A DNA stretch of 64,000 bases, taken from assembly GCA_973895155.1 (NCBI GenBank), contig OZ316891.1, forward strand, positions 15,066,001-15,130,000, given 5' to 3'. The translations under genes and the position numbers were made by a program. Below, in pieces: positions 11,334 through 24,965 of this stretch (position 1 is the stretch's first letter; each line of letters opens with the position of its first letter). Below the pieces are notes generated by a model, which made no database searches, had not been told where the DNA came from, and worked only from the letters and a program-made list of their open reading frames with translations. This stretch comes from Marsupella aquatica (Eukaryota; Marchantiophyta).

Positions 11334-14300
11334 CCCCGACACCCTTTGTACATTACAGAATAGTGTTCATGAGTAAAGAGTGTGGAAACAATACAACAAA
11401 GAAGAACTTACTTTTTGCCTCTAGCCTAATCTACTCAGAGTGCCCTGCACATACCTAAAAGTGAAACATACTTCAATCCCAAATGTGTTAATTTAATTGT
11501 TGCTAGGACTCAAACTACTCATTCAAGGTGTCCTTCACAGAACTGAAATGTACTTCCCAAAAGGTTTCGTAGAAAGATGACAAAGGAAGAAATCTGAAAT
11601 TGTTTTTTGCCAAAAAAAGAGCTAGGTTCCAAAGGAAAGACAAAGAAATTCAGAAACTTATGGTCGCTTGAATTCTTGACTATTTAAATAGATTAATGGT
11701 AGGGTCATTGGAAGCCTCTTTCTGAAAATGCTTCTACGCATTATAAGCATGAGAAGGCGCATCTAGAGATGAGGGAAATATTAGAAATAGATTCTTATTG
11801 ACTACATTGTTGTGCGCATACACATCGCTACACAACATACATCGTTTATCACACATATCTAAGCATAGTCACAATCAACATCACAAACATAAGAGAATGT
11901 AGTACAAGTGGAACTCCTATCCACACATGTCCAAAACCCACAATAATCTTCAAGAGCAATCGAACATCAATTGACGTCAATCAAACACACAATCCTTCTC
12001 AATGCAATCAGACACTTATGTCAAGCCAAATGCACCTTGCGCCTCAAGGAATCCACATTACGTACACACAACCTAGACAGCCACAGTCACCATAGCCGCT
12101 AGAGCTTGTGCTCGAAAGGCTCAACATCAAAAGAGGAGTCCTTTGAGCCAACACAAAGAGATAACTATCCCTCACAAACATACACTAACTCTAAAACACT
12201 TACTTAGATAACACACATATGAAAGCCTCAAACCTACATAGTCCGATATCCTATACTACCACTCATAATGGTGTGACAACACACCTAAAGTTTGAAAGTA
12301 AGTTAGAACATAAGGTTCATTTGGGGGTTCATTGCTATAAGTGACAAATGGAGAGTGAGATAGTTGAAGAGCGGCTCTACTATGACTAGTTTAAAAGGTG
12401 ACTGTCCTTGTCACACTTTGGTGACAATTATAGTGTAAAACCTGCTATTGAGGAAAATGTCATGCGGACAATACCCATACACAACTCACATTGATACACA
12501 CCTTAAGTGTATACATTTGCAAACAAGTAGACAGCAATTGCATTGCATCCACAACACTGTGGATGCAAGAGTGAGAACGGAGCCCCTTCACAATGTACTA
12601 TGAGTTGTGCCAAACACCTGCTCATGCCGGATGCCAGGTTTATACAAATAAGAAAACCTTGCATAATATCACTCTACATGTCACACTCAATAAAATATTA
12701 TTAGTGTACAAAGGTTCAATTTGGAAGAATGAATTTTTTCAAGGTATATTCTTCTCTCCTTAGCTCATGACATAGTAATCTAGATGAATGGCCAACCATT
12801 ACCAAGTTACCTCTCTAGCATTTGGGACAAACAAAGTTGCATTCAATTATGACTTGGGGTGACAATAATGGTCCATGGGGGTTTTGTCAGTTTCCACTTT
12901 ATAAATGCAATTTTCACTTTTTAAGAATGTATCTGCACTTCAAATGACAGTACACGTGTTGCTCTCATCAACATAGTGACTCAACACACTATGCGGTAGT
13001 ACCTATGGCACTATTCATTTTTAGCTTAAGTAGTTTTCCAATATGTTGACTGCTTTCCTATATACCTGTAACGTGGTATTATTCATTACTTGTTTAACTG
13101 CTTTTCCAATTAATAGGAACTGGCCATATGGCAGTGTTGTCAGAAAGAAAAGGTATCATAAAGGACATCATTTAAACCATAACCCCCTTTAAAGAGCTAC
13201 TAGCGCTCATTGTAAAGTGCAGGTTCACTAACGGATTTTTGAGGTGCAAAACCTTTTATTCTGGAATACTGTTCACCACAGGACAAGAACGAGGAGTAGT
13301 GGGAGAGTGGGGATTTTACAGTGGCGGTGTGGTTCAAGAGTTAATTGCAGACCTGCCAAGAACTGCCATTAATTTTAGTGAGGGCCCAACGCATGTTTGA
13401 CAATAGCTTATTGCAGAAATCCATGGATGAAGTAAGGTACAAGAAAGAATGTGGGAGTGCTTTTATTGATGAAACCATAAAAAAAACTGAAAGGCCAAAA
13501 CAGAAAGAATAATGTGCCATACTAGAAGGAAAGAGCTTATTTCAAAGGAAGTTGGAGAGTTGAGAAAAGTTGTACGAATAGATTGAGAATGGTGTGTTCG
13601 TTTTGAGCATTCTGTCAAGCTCCCTTTCATAGAGTTATATGCTTGTTTGGGGAGTGGGGCTTTCTGGTGAGTCTTGCCGTTCCTGTCCTTGTAAGGCCAA
13701 AGGACTTCGGCTCCAGATAAGTGTGTAGAATTTTGCATAAGTGGACGTGTTCAAGGTGAGTTCTACTAACATTCGAGCTTTAGAGGTGAGGGCTTGAGTA
13801 TATGTGGACGTCCCGCCCATGAACTCTGTTTACTTCGATCACGGACACGAGGTAGGTGCTCAAAGAGTGAAGGCAACCGTACTGCAATTACCATAAAAAT
13901 GAACAGAGGTCTAATGAGCTGGTCAGGCAACCAATACACGACTCTCTCGAGTAGCCAGTCCACTGTAAATGGCATTTCAGGTTACTAGCCTAACATGAAG
14001 ACCTATTAATAAGGAACTAAATGAGAAATGAAACGGAGTAGAATGTTGCCAATTGGTGTGATGTAGCAACTGAGTAGGACAGTCTTATCGTCCAATAATC
14101 TTATTGGAAATATTTGCGTGTGTTCAAATCGTCCATTGATCTGTGTTCAACACCGAAGGAAATAACACATGATGTCAAAAGAAATGATTTCTGTTGAAAC
14201 CTTGTCTAGCGTGAAAAAGTGTTTCGAATGAGTACTTGCCTTCCTTTTCTTACCCAGTCTTCTATGGCAACAAACGTGATGAGATCCTGCAATGTCAAGG

Positions 14301-16930
14301 GCAGAAGTGTGATTGTGTGGCTTGGTACCATCGTTCCTATGAGAGGAACATACCACAGACCAGATAGCAGAGAGTGCAAGTTTGGACAAAACAGTGAATA
14401 TGTCTCGAAGACGTGATAAGGAATACCCCAACGCCATCAAGTCCTCCATCACAAACGATTACTTTGGGACCTCCCATTTGATAGAAGGCATCCAAAAAAG
14501 GAATCCGCCAGTGAATCCAGCTGTTGTCCAGGCAATTTGTCCCTGAACTGCGAAAACTTCCTCGTATTAGCTCTAAACTTCAGAGCCCCTGTAGTACTTG
14601 GTGACGTGTGAGTGTAAATAAAATAAGCCAACACACTTTGCAACGTTTTAGATCTGAGTTCTGGTGTGCATATTTGAAAGAAAGATGCATCGGCTACTAG
14701 AACATCTTAGTTCTCCCTAAGCCTGTCATCACTAAACTTTAAGCTGTGAAGCAATTGTCAATCAAGAAATTTCGCGACTAGCTACATGACAGACTGAATT
14801 AAACATTTCCCTTTGGGGAAAAGAACTGTCCCTTCAAAGGACAGAGCATCGCCCATTATCTCGCTCCCGTACGTTGTTTATGAATCTGATTGATTCTACT
14901 CCTCGTCCCTCCTTTCCAGGCCTGATGAGGCTCTGCAAATCTCTGAACTTAGAGAGGTTATATTCAGAGTTCTATCCTGTGTTATTGGCGACGAAATTGC
15001 CTCAAATCTATAATCTAGGTGCGACTTTCTGATAAAAAGGAGAGGATCCAATGAGAAATGTACAAGAGCATTAATCGTGATTCTGCCCATAGTGGCAGCA
15101 ACCAAGAATTTATACCATTCAACACTTGTTCAATGTTGTTTGGCCAATGGGGCCATTACTTCTACTTATAATTAAGTACAATTTACTACATGTACAAGAT
15201 CAGGATAAACCCATACAAGAGAACTGCATAATAATTAGTGCCTGGTCTAGTTAACACATGGACCTCAATCATATTATCGCCTGCCCTTACTATTGCAGGG
15301 GAAAAGCCTCCAGAACTTGCTGCAGATGATGTTGGAGAACCGGTACTAAAGTCAACACCCTGCTGACGAACATAGTTTCCGAATACCAGTTTGGATGCTT
15401 TCAGATTGTCCATGTCTCTGCGCCTTGGCTTGAGAAGCGGGTGTAGGAATAATCTATTCCGTATCAGGCATGTGACCTATATTTCGCACTAAAACGTCTA
15501 GTTGTTGTGCATATGGGCTGGGTTCAACCGAAAAGGCCTAATCTAAGATGCTCCAACAAATTCAGGGCCTCGTCGTTATTCGGCACGGGAGAACCCTCTG
15601 TAGGATCTAAAGAAAAGGAACGAACTGAACAGCAGCTTGCTCTCAATCCTCTAGTTCTATTTGTTTAAAGCAATCGAATACGTGATCCACCTACTCAATG
15701 AGTCAAACTTGGTGGTGAGTGTGAAATTTAGGGGGTCGAAGAGAATATAGAGAGAGCCGATGAGAGTAACTGGTTGAAATTCCTAACGCACAAGAGGATA
15801 CTGAATCTGAACATTCTGCACTTGGGGAGAAAGAATCCACACACGAAGCATGACTAGAGGAGGGGCAGGAAGAGGAGAGGTGATACTCTATAGCTTTGAA
15901 AGATTGCCCCAGGACCAGAGTGCCGAACGGTAGCCATAACTGTGCAAACCAAGGTCGCTCAAGTGACACTGTCTCCTTCTTGCACATATGTCAGGGCCAG
16001 GAACAGTGAGCCGCACACGAACGAAGGAGAAGCTGACAGGGTGAGCGCCAGAGAGTTATTGAGTTGGCCACCTCAATAAACCTAGCTCGTGTATTCATTT
16101 CGATCTTATCTCGAAACAAAAATATAGACTTACCCCAACGAGAGTGGTGAAGTCAAATAGTGTTACTAAACTATGCAAGACACTGCCACAGTTGATAAGT
16201 GGACGGTAGGGTCGCCTGATAACAAATTCGAAACTCCTAGACCGGAGGCAGAGGTGACATCCACGAGCGCAGGCGATCTTAAGAGGTTCTCGAATTGCCC
16301 CAAAGTCTCAAGAAAGACACGACCTCCGAGGTAATGTTTCATTCTCGCCCCTAATGCTGGTACTTCTCAGCCAACCAAATGAGATCAAGTCGTCGAGAAC
16401 ATATAACCAGAGGTGGAGTAAATACGACGTACTAAAGTTCACAGCTAACTTAATTCATTACGTTTACCGTTGTTTACAATGTGGATAACTGTTCGTCCAC
16501 GGAGAGGCTTCGTCCCATAGTGCTGCCGTACTGAAATCGAAGATTACAGACGAAACAAACCAAAACAAAAACATCTTCAAGATAAGAAAAAGTCCCACTA
16601 TCTCAAATCGCTTTCTACCTTAAGTTTAGCGCAGCTGCTGGGAACACAAATAACATCTGATAGGCTCTATGTAACAGAACAAAATCAACCCAGATGGGGA
16701 TGCTATATAAACCAAAGAACATCACAAGATCACGAAAATGCCAAGTCCAAGAACCAACGTAAAATGGTCAAAACTGCAAGAATGCCTGATGCATGACGAA
16801 ACACAAGCGAAGGCGCAGTTAATCAACCCAGAAGACAAAAGAACACTTGCAAATGGTCATAGCTTCGTAATCTCAGAGACACCGGATAGAAGCTTATAAA
16901 GCAGCAATGTTACAATCAAGAGATTCAAAC
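11334..16930. other. Intergenic, no gene recognised
   Basis: The left half (to about 13400) is AT-rich with almost no open frames longer than 60 codons. The right half has short frames on both strands without recognisable families. A minus-strand frame at 15186-15413 (75 codons) ends in a hydrophobic segment (YYAVLLYGFILILYM) after a Ser/Thr-rich stretch. It could be the last exon of a GPI-anchored or membrane protein, but I cannot identify it or its upstream exons. Confidence 0.35.
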
Positions 16931-17294
16931 GGATGCTACCATGAACTTCTTTATATCAGTAAAGTCTCTTCCCTGGTTATAATTTTGATGCAATTTTTTA
17001 CTACATACACTTGACTGTACCAAAATAGTAATTTTCACCTCTGAAGTATGACCAACTGTTACACAATAAGCGTCTCTCGACCATGTTTAACCTTTATCGC
17101 TACAGAGATTCCGCTAAATGTAGTAACGCCCTTGTCTACCTCTGTTGTAACAGAAGGAAGTTTCAATTCCTTGTAGCTTCTTAATATTGTCTACTTATCG
17201 TCAGATTACACCTTAGAACACTGCAGCCTAGATACCGATGGAGCAAACCTATTCACAAATGAAGAAATGAAAGAGTGCTGCAAATCACATGAGC

Positions 17295-20019
17295 TTAGTT
17301 GTCATTGGCAGCTTGTACTCGAACTACTGTCCCTTCATCCCCTTCAGCAACATCAAACAATGATAACTGTGGTGAACCCGACAAAATTTCTTCACCCGTT
17401 AGAAGTTCTGTCAGAGTAGCAGTTGCTTCTGTGACTTCAGAAGCTGATTTCTGTTGCTTTCTCGGGCTTCCCTTCTGCCCTAGCCACCCTGAAATGTGAG
17501 GATAGGATGACGATGCCAGACTAAATACTAACTTCTGTGCTTGTGACACAGCATGAAGAGTTGTTGCAGCCGCACTCACCACAGCTGGTCTAACTACCTG
17601 CACTGGTACATTTGCCGTCTCCTGCAACATAGCTGTTCAACAAAAAATAGTTACAAACTTTTCACTGAAATTGATGTCTTTAACGAGAGGACTGCGAACC
17701 AGAACTTGTCAAACGCATTTGGGGCTAGCTAGGGAGAGAAAGGGTATAGCACAATCCCACGACAGAAATCAATCATTCGACGTCTAGACGGATATAACTT
17801 TCAACACAATGTCCACAGAACCACAAATATGTAAAACAGCTTTTACCCTACTCTGTTTTTAAAAAATAGAACCGAAAGCATGGTAATCTTCACGGCAAAG
17901 GAACGTTGACTGCTCTGAAGAAACAAAACGTACCAAACGTTTGAGACGCCGCAACAACACCAATACGACGGATTCCAACTTCAGCAGCCTGAACTGCTCG
18001 TGCCGAGTTTCTCACACCATGTGATATTTCTTGACTGAAATTGACATCAATCAAACAGAATATACAATTAACAATAGCTCTAAGGAAATTGTGAACCAGT
18101 TACATAGAATTTATATGCTGAAATAGTTAAATCGTAAGGAGCATCACTTCAAACATGGAGTGGAATCTGACTGACTTGCAATTAAACACTGTAGACTGTG
18201 ATCCCAATGACTTCCAGACAAAGCACTAAATTAGAATAATATTATGCAATTCGCACTTTAAAGTCATACAATAAATTGGTGATTTCTCTTCCACAGCACA
18301 CTCATAACGGTAGCCTGACAGTTTTGTCAGGTCAACCTGGAACCTTCGTCTTAACACACAGAGAACATCCTTATTGATCTCACTAACCCTAGAAAAACTA
18401 TTCAGACACAATATGAACGACTGTAAACGATTCGATACTGACCTCGTGAATTACGTTATATTCATGACAGGCAGAATATGCCAATAACCCACCTTAAGTC
18501 ATTAAGCTCCAATGTAAGGTCGCTAATCTCCATGCCAGAGAGCCGAATTGCGGCCATTGTCCCTGGTAACTCTTCTCTAGCAATATCTGCAAGCTTTTCC
18601 ATGGACACTGCAGCCCTTCTCATTGCCTGGGGAGGTTGGACGAAGTATGAGCAACTAGAAGCTATCAAGATCTGAGACAGTTGTGCACTGGTTGGGAACC
18701 ATTCATGATTGCTTAGATTAAAATTCATCGACAATATTACTGAGATTTCACAGGCGAACTGAGGTAGCACAACTGAGGAAGTAAAAACCGAGGAGGGCCA
18801 GAAAACGAACATGTAGAGTAGGAATGGCTGCGATAATGAGCGCAAAAAGTGCAAAGGAAGCCTGCAAAAGATCACCCAGTGATAAAGACATCAGATAATC
18901 AAATTTGTCGAGTATGAAAGAGGATAACTATGTGGTAAGTGTACAAACTGCTGGGAGATTCTCCTTGAAAAGTGAAATTTGATATTGGGAATGATTCATT
19001 AAGACTGCTGATATTATTATGAACTCCATCGACCAATTTGGTCAAGAAAATTACTCTTTCATGACAATTGCACCATTAGGCCATCTTTACATATCCCCAA
19101 AGAGCCCGGGCAAAACGATTAGCCTGCATCATTCCGTGCTACATCATACAGGATATACCACGGCACTCACGAAAGAAGAACGAAAGCCCTACACAAAGCC
19201 TTTCTGATCACTAAGACCGAAACAAAATATCTGAGAAATTGTTGTCCAAAGAAAGCCAATGTGAGAAGTCTGAGAAGTCGGATAAGGGAGCAGGTTAAAG
19301 TTTTCCACAACAAGAACGACAAAATCCAATAGTCTGATGGAAATGCTGTATTTTTCGACCGTAAAGAATAGCCTGCTCCATGACCTCGAACATCCTGCGA
19401 GTGTCTGGCTTATTCCGGACATCAAGCTAACGAGAGACAACTTAAGGTCCTGTCAAATGTACGACACTAAAGACTCACAAGGTGAAAGGTAAAAACAGGT
19501 TGTGTCGGAAGATCCTACTGTGCACGCGATGAAGCCGAGAAGGAGGAATGCTTGATCCACCACTGAGAACTGAGAGAACTGAGCATTTCGCAGGGTGCGC
19601 GGGACAATTGACGGCAGAGCTATAGTCGAAACAAACTGGTTTCCACCAGTAACCCCAGGGTGTGCCTCATTTTGATTATTTCGCACATATGGCAACGATG
19701 GATCTCCCGTTGTCATATGATTCGAGGAAGCACCCTCCCTGTTTGCCATAGGTATGCAACTTGTCCGCCTCGATGAAAGCCGTCTACATCCAGACCGCAA
19801 TCCCTCGCCTTGCCTTTTAAGTCCGGATCCTCCGAATTGATACCAAACGGCAAAATCTCGTTTGTTCCTTGCATTAGTGTGGTCCCAAACAGCTGAAACC
19901 GTCGCTTCACTATAAAGACGAGAAGCCGCACAGAATTGACAGCCATTATCGAATGCCTGACTGCCTAGCCCCCAGGGCACGCTGGAAGCTAAATAAGGCC
20001 GCAATTGACTACGAAGCAT
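17295..20019 (-). CDS. Plastid-targeted DUF948-like membrane protein, five exons
   Basis: Exons on the minus strand are 20019-19519, 18861-18811, 18626-18493, 18034-17934 and 17632-17295 (stop at 17295-17297). All introns are GT-AG, and the joins restore a single 374-residue frame. Exon 1 starts MLRSQLRPYLASSVPWGLG, rich in Ser and Arg and poor in acidic residues, which suits a plastid transit peptide. A hydrophobic segment spans residues about 151-184 across the exon 1/2 join (FLLLGFIACT then ASFALFALIIAAIPTLH). After it come the conserved blocks AMRRAAVSMEKLADIAREEL and LSGMEISDLTLELNDLSQEI, an amphipathic helical region. From memory these match a conserved plant plastid family carrying DUF948, whose function is unknown. 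The C-terminus is acidic and low in complexity. The transit peptide and the membrane location are inferred. The start at 20019 gives the longest frame with a plausible targeting sequence. Confidence 0.85.
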
Positions 20020-20715
20020 CTTTGTTTCCAGTTATACTACCCTTCAACAATGACAATATTGAACAATCATGCCTATTGTCGGTAGAGCAAACACCTTCAA
20101 GCCATCTGAGGTTTCTCTTTGGCAGATTCTTCTAGATCTCGAGCAAGTGCCCTATCAGTCTTCCCCGTCTGCGAAAGCTAGATCAACAATAGTTGATTTC
20201 CAACAATTCGTGCCGATCCCCCGGTGAGTACCCTACGCCTACGTCTTGCCCTGGCCGCCAGTTCCAGAGACCTTCGTTAGCTTCTCGATATTCAGAATTC
20301 TGCTGCCTTGTACTCGTTCGCAGTCTAATACCCTGCTGCTTCCAGGCAGTTGGTCCCTGCACCATCACGACAATTCATCATTTCTGTAGAGAGTAGGTAC
20401 AGTCAATAATCGTTAGTGGCAAAAACGATTCCGTCCAGAAAAATGAAACCCATTCTCTGGAAGGAGCACAATTTAATTCTCCAGCCTAAAGAAAAGCCAG
20501 ACGCTCTCTCCCGACGGGCCACGTTGCATTTGGCGTCATGCAAGCCTTCCCCATCCACACCTTCTCTTATGGCGCAGATGCGGCCCCTTCTTCACAATCG
20601 ATCTTCGCTCCTCCTCCCTCTTCCGACCTCCGACCTCCGACCTCCTGCGCCTCTTCTCGCTGCTAGAACATCAATAGAATTGTTTCTCCGTAAGCGAATT
20701 CGGAGCCCAGACGCA

Positions 20716-20748
20716 TCCTCTCCTCTCCTCTCCTCTCCTCTCCTCTCC
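20716..20748. repeat. (TCCTC)n microsatellite 1
   Basis: About six perfect pentamer units of TCCTC. A second tract of the same unit lies about 260 bp further on. Confidence 0.9.
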
Positions 20749-20986
20749 TAATCACGAACACCTGTCAAAGGTTCATCTCTTCGACGTAGCTCGCCTCCTC
20801 TGTGCTTTGTTTGCAAAATCAGCAAAGATTGGTGTCCGCAGAATGCGCATGCCAAGCGGCGAAATCGGTCGCTCCCGTACGCAATCCCTGTACCTTACAG
20901 GGATTTCTTCGACTGTTCTACTGCTGTGCTGTGTAGATGGGAGAGGCCCAGAGAAGACCCAGAGAAACGCTCTTTCGGTGCGTGCC

Positions 20987-21016
20987 TCCTCTCCTCTCCT
21001 CTCCTCTCCTCTCCTG
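20987..21016. repeat. (TCCTC)n microsatellite 2
   Basis: About five to six pentamer units of the same TCCTC repeat as the tract at 20716-20748. Confidence 0.88.
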
Positions 21017-21199
21017 CCCCGCCTTAATAATATTGCCCTTGAAGGTTTTTCCCTTTGTATTTTTCAGGACTTTCTGGTAGAAAAATGCCCGGGCAAGATT
21101 TTGATCATCTACTGTAGTTGGGAAGATTCTCCTCTAGGCTAAGCCTATAGTAAATTTAGTAAAAGCAAAATCTCTTAGGCCTTGGCCCTTTATCAAGGC

Positions 21200-21690
21200 C
21201 CTGTTTCACTGAGCATTATGGGTAATATAGACCCTCAACACTCAAGGTGAGGGCCACTTTACAAGACTGGCATGGCAATTTAGTCCCTCTTTTTTCAGTA
21301 GAATCAATCACAGCTGTTGTTTCAGCCTGCCCGGGTGTTCCTTGCTTTAGAAGACTGGGGTGACAAGTTGAGCTGCGGGAACGACCAAACCTGCATTCTG
21401 GTATGGATCAGCTCAGGCTAGCCAGCTCGAGACTCTCATCCTGGCACTAGACTATCGGACCTCCGGAGGTGCGAAAATGGGCAAGCTACTTTCTTCTATG
21501 ATTGCTGCCTTGGATTGGTCTAGAGTCCTACCGTACACAAAAAGTTGGGCTCGATCTGTTACAGCCCTGGTAGAAAGTACTCAAATTGTCGCACCCATCT
21601 TGTAAAGTGGCCCTGACATTCTTGTATTGGGGGGCTTTGTGTCTCACAATGCCCTCTAAACAGAAGATTGCTATATACATAGGTGTTTTC
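21200..21690. repeat. Dispersed repeat family A, copy 1
   Basis: It contains AATATAGACCCTCAACACTCAAG and, at its right edge, CACAATGCCCTCTAAACAGAAGATTGCTATAT. The second phrase recurs almost unchanged at about 56365-56395. The first corresponds to the AATAACCCCTCAAAACTCAAGC region of the copy near 38985. No coding capacity was seen, so the class is unknown. Confidence 0.5.
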
Positions 21691-21865
21691 CACACATAAT
21701 TTCTAGACCACTAAGCTACCATAGGTGTTTCCTTTTCGTGCGAGTTTTCACACTTAATTCCTCAGCCATTGCAGTACCGTAGGTGTTTTTCACATTTAAT
21801 TTCTTGGCCATTACCCTACCATAGGTGTTTCCTTTCTGTGCTAATTTTTACAAATTTTAGTTTCC
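21679..21865. repeat. Minisatellite around ATAGGTGTTT with a 100-bp period
   Basis: Copies of (A/G)TAGGTGTTT begin at 21679, 21721, 21779 and 21821. The alternating 42- and 58-bp spacing gives a 100-bp composite unit repeated twice, each followed by TAATTTC(T/C)-like text. Confidence 0.75.
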
Positions 21866-22617
21866 AGATGAAGTGGCTTGCTAATGATATAAGGAGGTTT
21901 TCAGTAAGTTTTACTGATTATCCACCAAAATCAATGGTCCAGATCTGACCATACATGATCTAAGGATCATAGTTTGACCTTACAAACTTTTTGCTAAGCT
22001 GAGGCTTGCGTGAAACCATAAGTGCCACCTGACCATGGTTACAAGGAACAAACGAGGGATCATTAGGTGGCTCAAAACATAATTATTTGTTGAAAATTTT
22101 TAATGTTTCTGAAACTTGGTGAAAATTTGAAACTGAAGCTGGATGGAACGACACCTTGTTTGTGCCCATCTCCATGGACCCTTTATTTTTATACCCAAAA
22201 GAGACATAAACAAGCTGCCATACAGATGGGAAGTAATTGGCCTTTCGGTTAGATTACTTAGGATTAGGTTAGATTACTTAGGATTAATTTTCCGCCACGA
22301 GAGAATGTGCATTTAGGGTTGAAGCACCCAGCAAATTATGGGAACCACTCCTGCGCCACTCAAGCCTGCTGTACATTTGAAAAGGAAAAATATTAACTTT
22401 GGTGTCGGACATAGGTGAACCTGATCTTTCCCTATGGGACTGTAGCTAACTGCTTATTCCTTATTCTGCTATGCTAAGGCCTGGTCCTAAATACCAATGG
22501 AATCAACTTGAGTGGGGCCTGCTATGCTAAGCAGCATGCTACGGGCCTAGTTGCCTAACCTATGGCCATTTGTGAGGCCCATCTCTTGTTGCTAGTAGTC
22601 ATCCCATTCTGGAAAAA

Positions 22618-23462
22618 GGGCCAATCCACTTTTCAATGTTTTGTCTACTAAGAATTTTTGCCATCTAATTGTACTTTAATGTGCTTTAACAAGGTGCACC
22701 GCTTGTATAATTTAGAGTTTAGATCACGTTGGCACCCCTATCTAAGGTTTTTTTCATCTTCTTATGCGAGGGCTCTTATTCCCCACTACATTTAATTTTC
22801 AATATAGTGCATTCACTCCCTTTCACATATTTTATGGAATTTTTGTCAATTCTATTGCATGTGAGAGAGAATTGAAATTTGCAGTGTGGATTGCTTCTGC
22901 TTTAAGTACTCCTCAAACTTTTATTTGCTAAGCTTATGGTTTGTATTGCCATTAACTAAGGCAAGTGAGAATCTGTACTTATGTGCACTAGTTTTAAGAC
23001 TTGTGCACTTGTATTTTTCCTGGTCATTATCTAACATGTAGTTTTATTTGACATGTGTTGTATTTTTCCTACTCAATAGTATCAAATATTAAGTAATCAT
23101 TTACATGTCAGACAAAAAAATGAAGCATGTTCATGCTATGATGGCCAATCCACTTTTCAGCATTTTGTCTTACTAAGGAATTTTTGTCATATATTTTAGT
23201 CTAATGTGTCTTAACAAGGTGCACTACTTGCATAATTTAGCTTTAGATTACTTTGGCACCCCTCCAAGGTTTTTTTTTATCTTCCTATGCTAAGGCTCTC
23301 TTTCCCTACTACATTTAGTTTTCAATATAGTGCATTCACCCTTTTTAACATATTTATGGAATTTCTGCCAATTTTAGTGAATGAGAGAGAGAATTGATAC
23401 TTTGAGGTGTGGACTCCTCCTGCTTTAAGTACTCCTCAAAGTTTTTTTAAGCTTATAGTTTA
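22618..23462. repeat. Direct duplication of about 320 bp with 200 bp between
   Basis: The block 22618-22935 (starting GGCCAATCCACTTTTCA, passing ACAAGGTGCAC and TTCAATATAGTGCATTCAC, ending GCTTTAAGTACTCCTCAAA) recurs at about 23142-23440 in the same order and orientation. Many substitutions and small gaps show that it is old. It could be an old segmental duplication or the LTRs of a nearly empty element; TG...CA ends and a target duplication were not found. Confidence 0.75.
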
Positions 23463-24659
23463 CTTGAGGGTGCCAGTATTGGTCATGGACCAAAGACATG
23501 GGATGCAACACGATTTTGTCTACTGGCCAAGAAACAGGATGCACTAGAGTGATTTTGGCATGCCATTTTGAGCTATTATATCAACCCAGGACCTTCTTTT
23601 TCCTTCTTGTGAAAGGGGAAGGTTATTTTGTGTTCTGAAACCATGCACTTTATTGCACATCCACGAGTAAGTGCATTGAAATCATGAATTTTGAGTTGGG
23701 AAGTAAATTCTCGTGGGTACAGCAGAAGCTATTTCCAAATTGCTTAGAAAGGAATATTTCAAAATAAACAAAGAAGTAAATTCTACATACTATACTTGGG
23801 GACTAGACCAAGATGCTATAGACAAGGGGCGGGGCTGTTTGAGCACTCCTTGCGCAAGATATAGGCTTGTACAGTGACTACGTCTCTATCCATCCACTAC
23901 AGTAACAGTTATCCACTATTCCTCAGCACATGAAAAGTATCACTTAGATTTCGTTTTCTCTCACATATTGCAAGGATATGTGAGGGGTATGGTTTTCTCA
24001 AACCCTCCCAAAAGGTTAGCAGTACCATGCCCGCAAACAAAAAGAAAATCTTAATTTGCCAGGAACTATACAGACACACTGTCAGAGGCTAGTGACCTAC
24101 TGTAGCTGACGAAGAGGTGCACGGATAATATATCTGTACATGCACACTAAATTGTGGACGGCTGTGAGTCCTCGCAATACCATTCTTCGCTGACGACAAC
24201 TCCTATTTGCTGCATTTTATAACCCCAAAAAAACAATCCCTCCACATCTACTCCAATGGCACTTAATAAGACTTGTCGCTTGCAAATGGAGGAGGGTTAG
24301 TCTTGGTGAACTTCAAACACCAACAGTCTACAGTACCACTGCAGTTGGATTAGCACAGCAACGATAATGTCCTCGTCAGCTCCATGTGCTGTCTACGTGG
24401 CATTGAATATCCTTTCCGCTGGATGGTAAACTGAACGTGGTGGATTCTCGTATTACCTCCAACATTTTGCGGTTTCTATTTTCCAAACTTTAATTACCAG
24501 AAAACTACTCCCAAGTAAGCTCGGACGGATTTCCAAAATGGGATCTCCACCCACACCTATATTAAATTCATATAATCCAAAAACGCTTTTCGTTGGAAAA
24601 AAATTAAGGTATTTGTTTTCTGAATTTGTCATCATCCTAGCTACAATCATGGTCAAAGA

Positions 24660-24965
24660 TTGCATGCAAGCCTCAAATCCAACCCAGCCAACATAGGAGG
24701 TTGTTCTACTTTGGAGTATGCACCACTATAAGGTAGCCCACAAGGGGGGACAATATCCAGAGATCCAATAGGGACCAGACCAGGAGGGAGAGAGGTTAAA
24801 TGAGGGCCCCAAAGTGGGCCAGCCAAGGGCTGAGGAGAAATCAGGACTCCCACCATTACACCCCAACCACACATAGACACCCTCTCGTGTGGAGGGGGGA
24901 TTGAACCTGGGACCTCTCGGTTCTAGGCTCATCCTCACCAAACCCAGCTGGTTCTCCCATCTAGA
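24660..24965 (-). mobile_element. SINE-like, tRNA-derived element 1
   Basis: On the minus strand the sequence begins near GGGAGAACCAGCTGGGTTTGG. It carries an A-box-like segment (plus 24936-24953) and, about 35 bp on, a near-perfect B box GGTTCAATCC (plus 24898-24907). A non-tRNA body of about 230 bp follows. Two internal RNA polymerase III boxes at this spacing are the hallmark of a tRNA-derived SINE. The 3' end and any target duplication were not resolved. Confidence 0.5.

Larger units (their letters stand above)
20020..21180. promoter_or_regulatory. Upstream region of the DUF948-like gene with (TCCTC)n microsatellites
   Basis: This stretch is richer in CpG than its surroundings and lies upstream of the minus-strand gene, so it probably holds the promoter and 5' leader. 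Pyrimidine (TCCTC)n tracts lie at about 20716-20748 and 20987-21016. Open frames across them are low-complexity and I do not consider them genes. No specific promoter element was identified. Confidence 0.35.

Noticed and set aside
20416-21142. Plus-strand frames crossing the (TCCTC)n tracts
   Set aside because: The ends of both frames are encoded by the microsatellite; no family resemblance.
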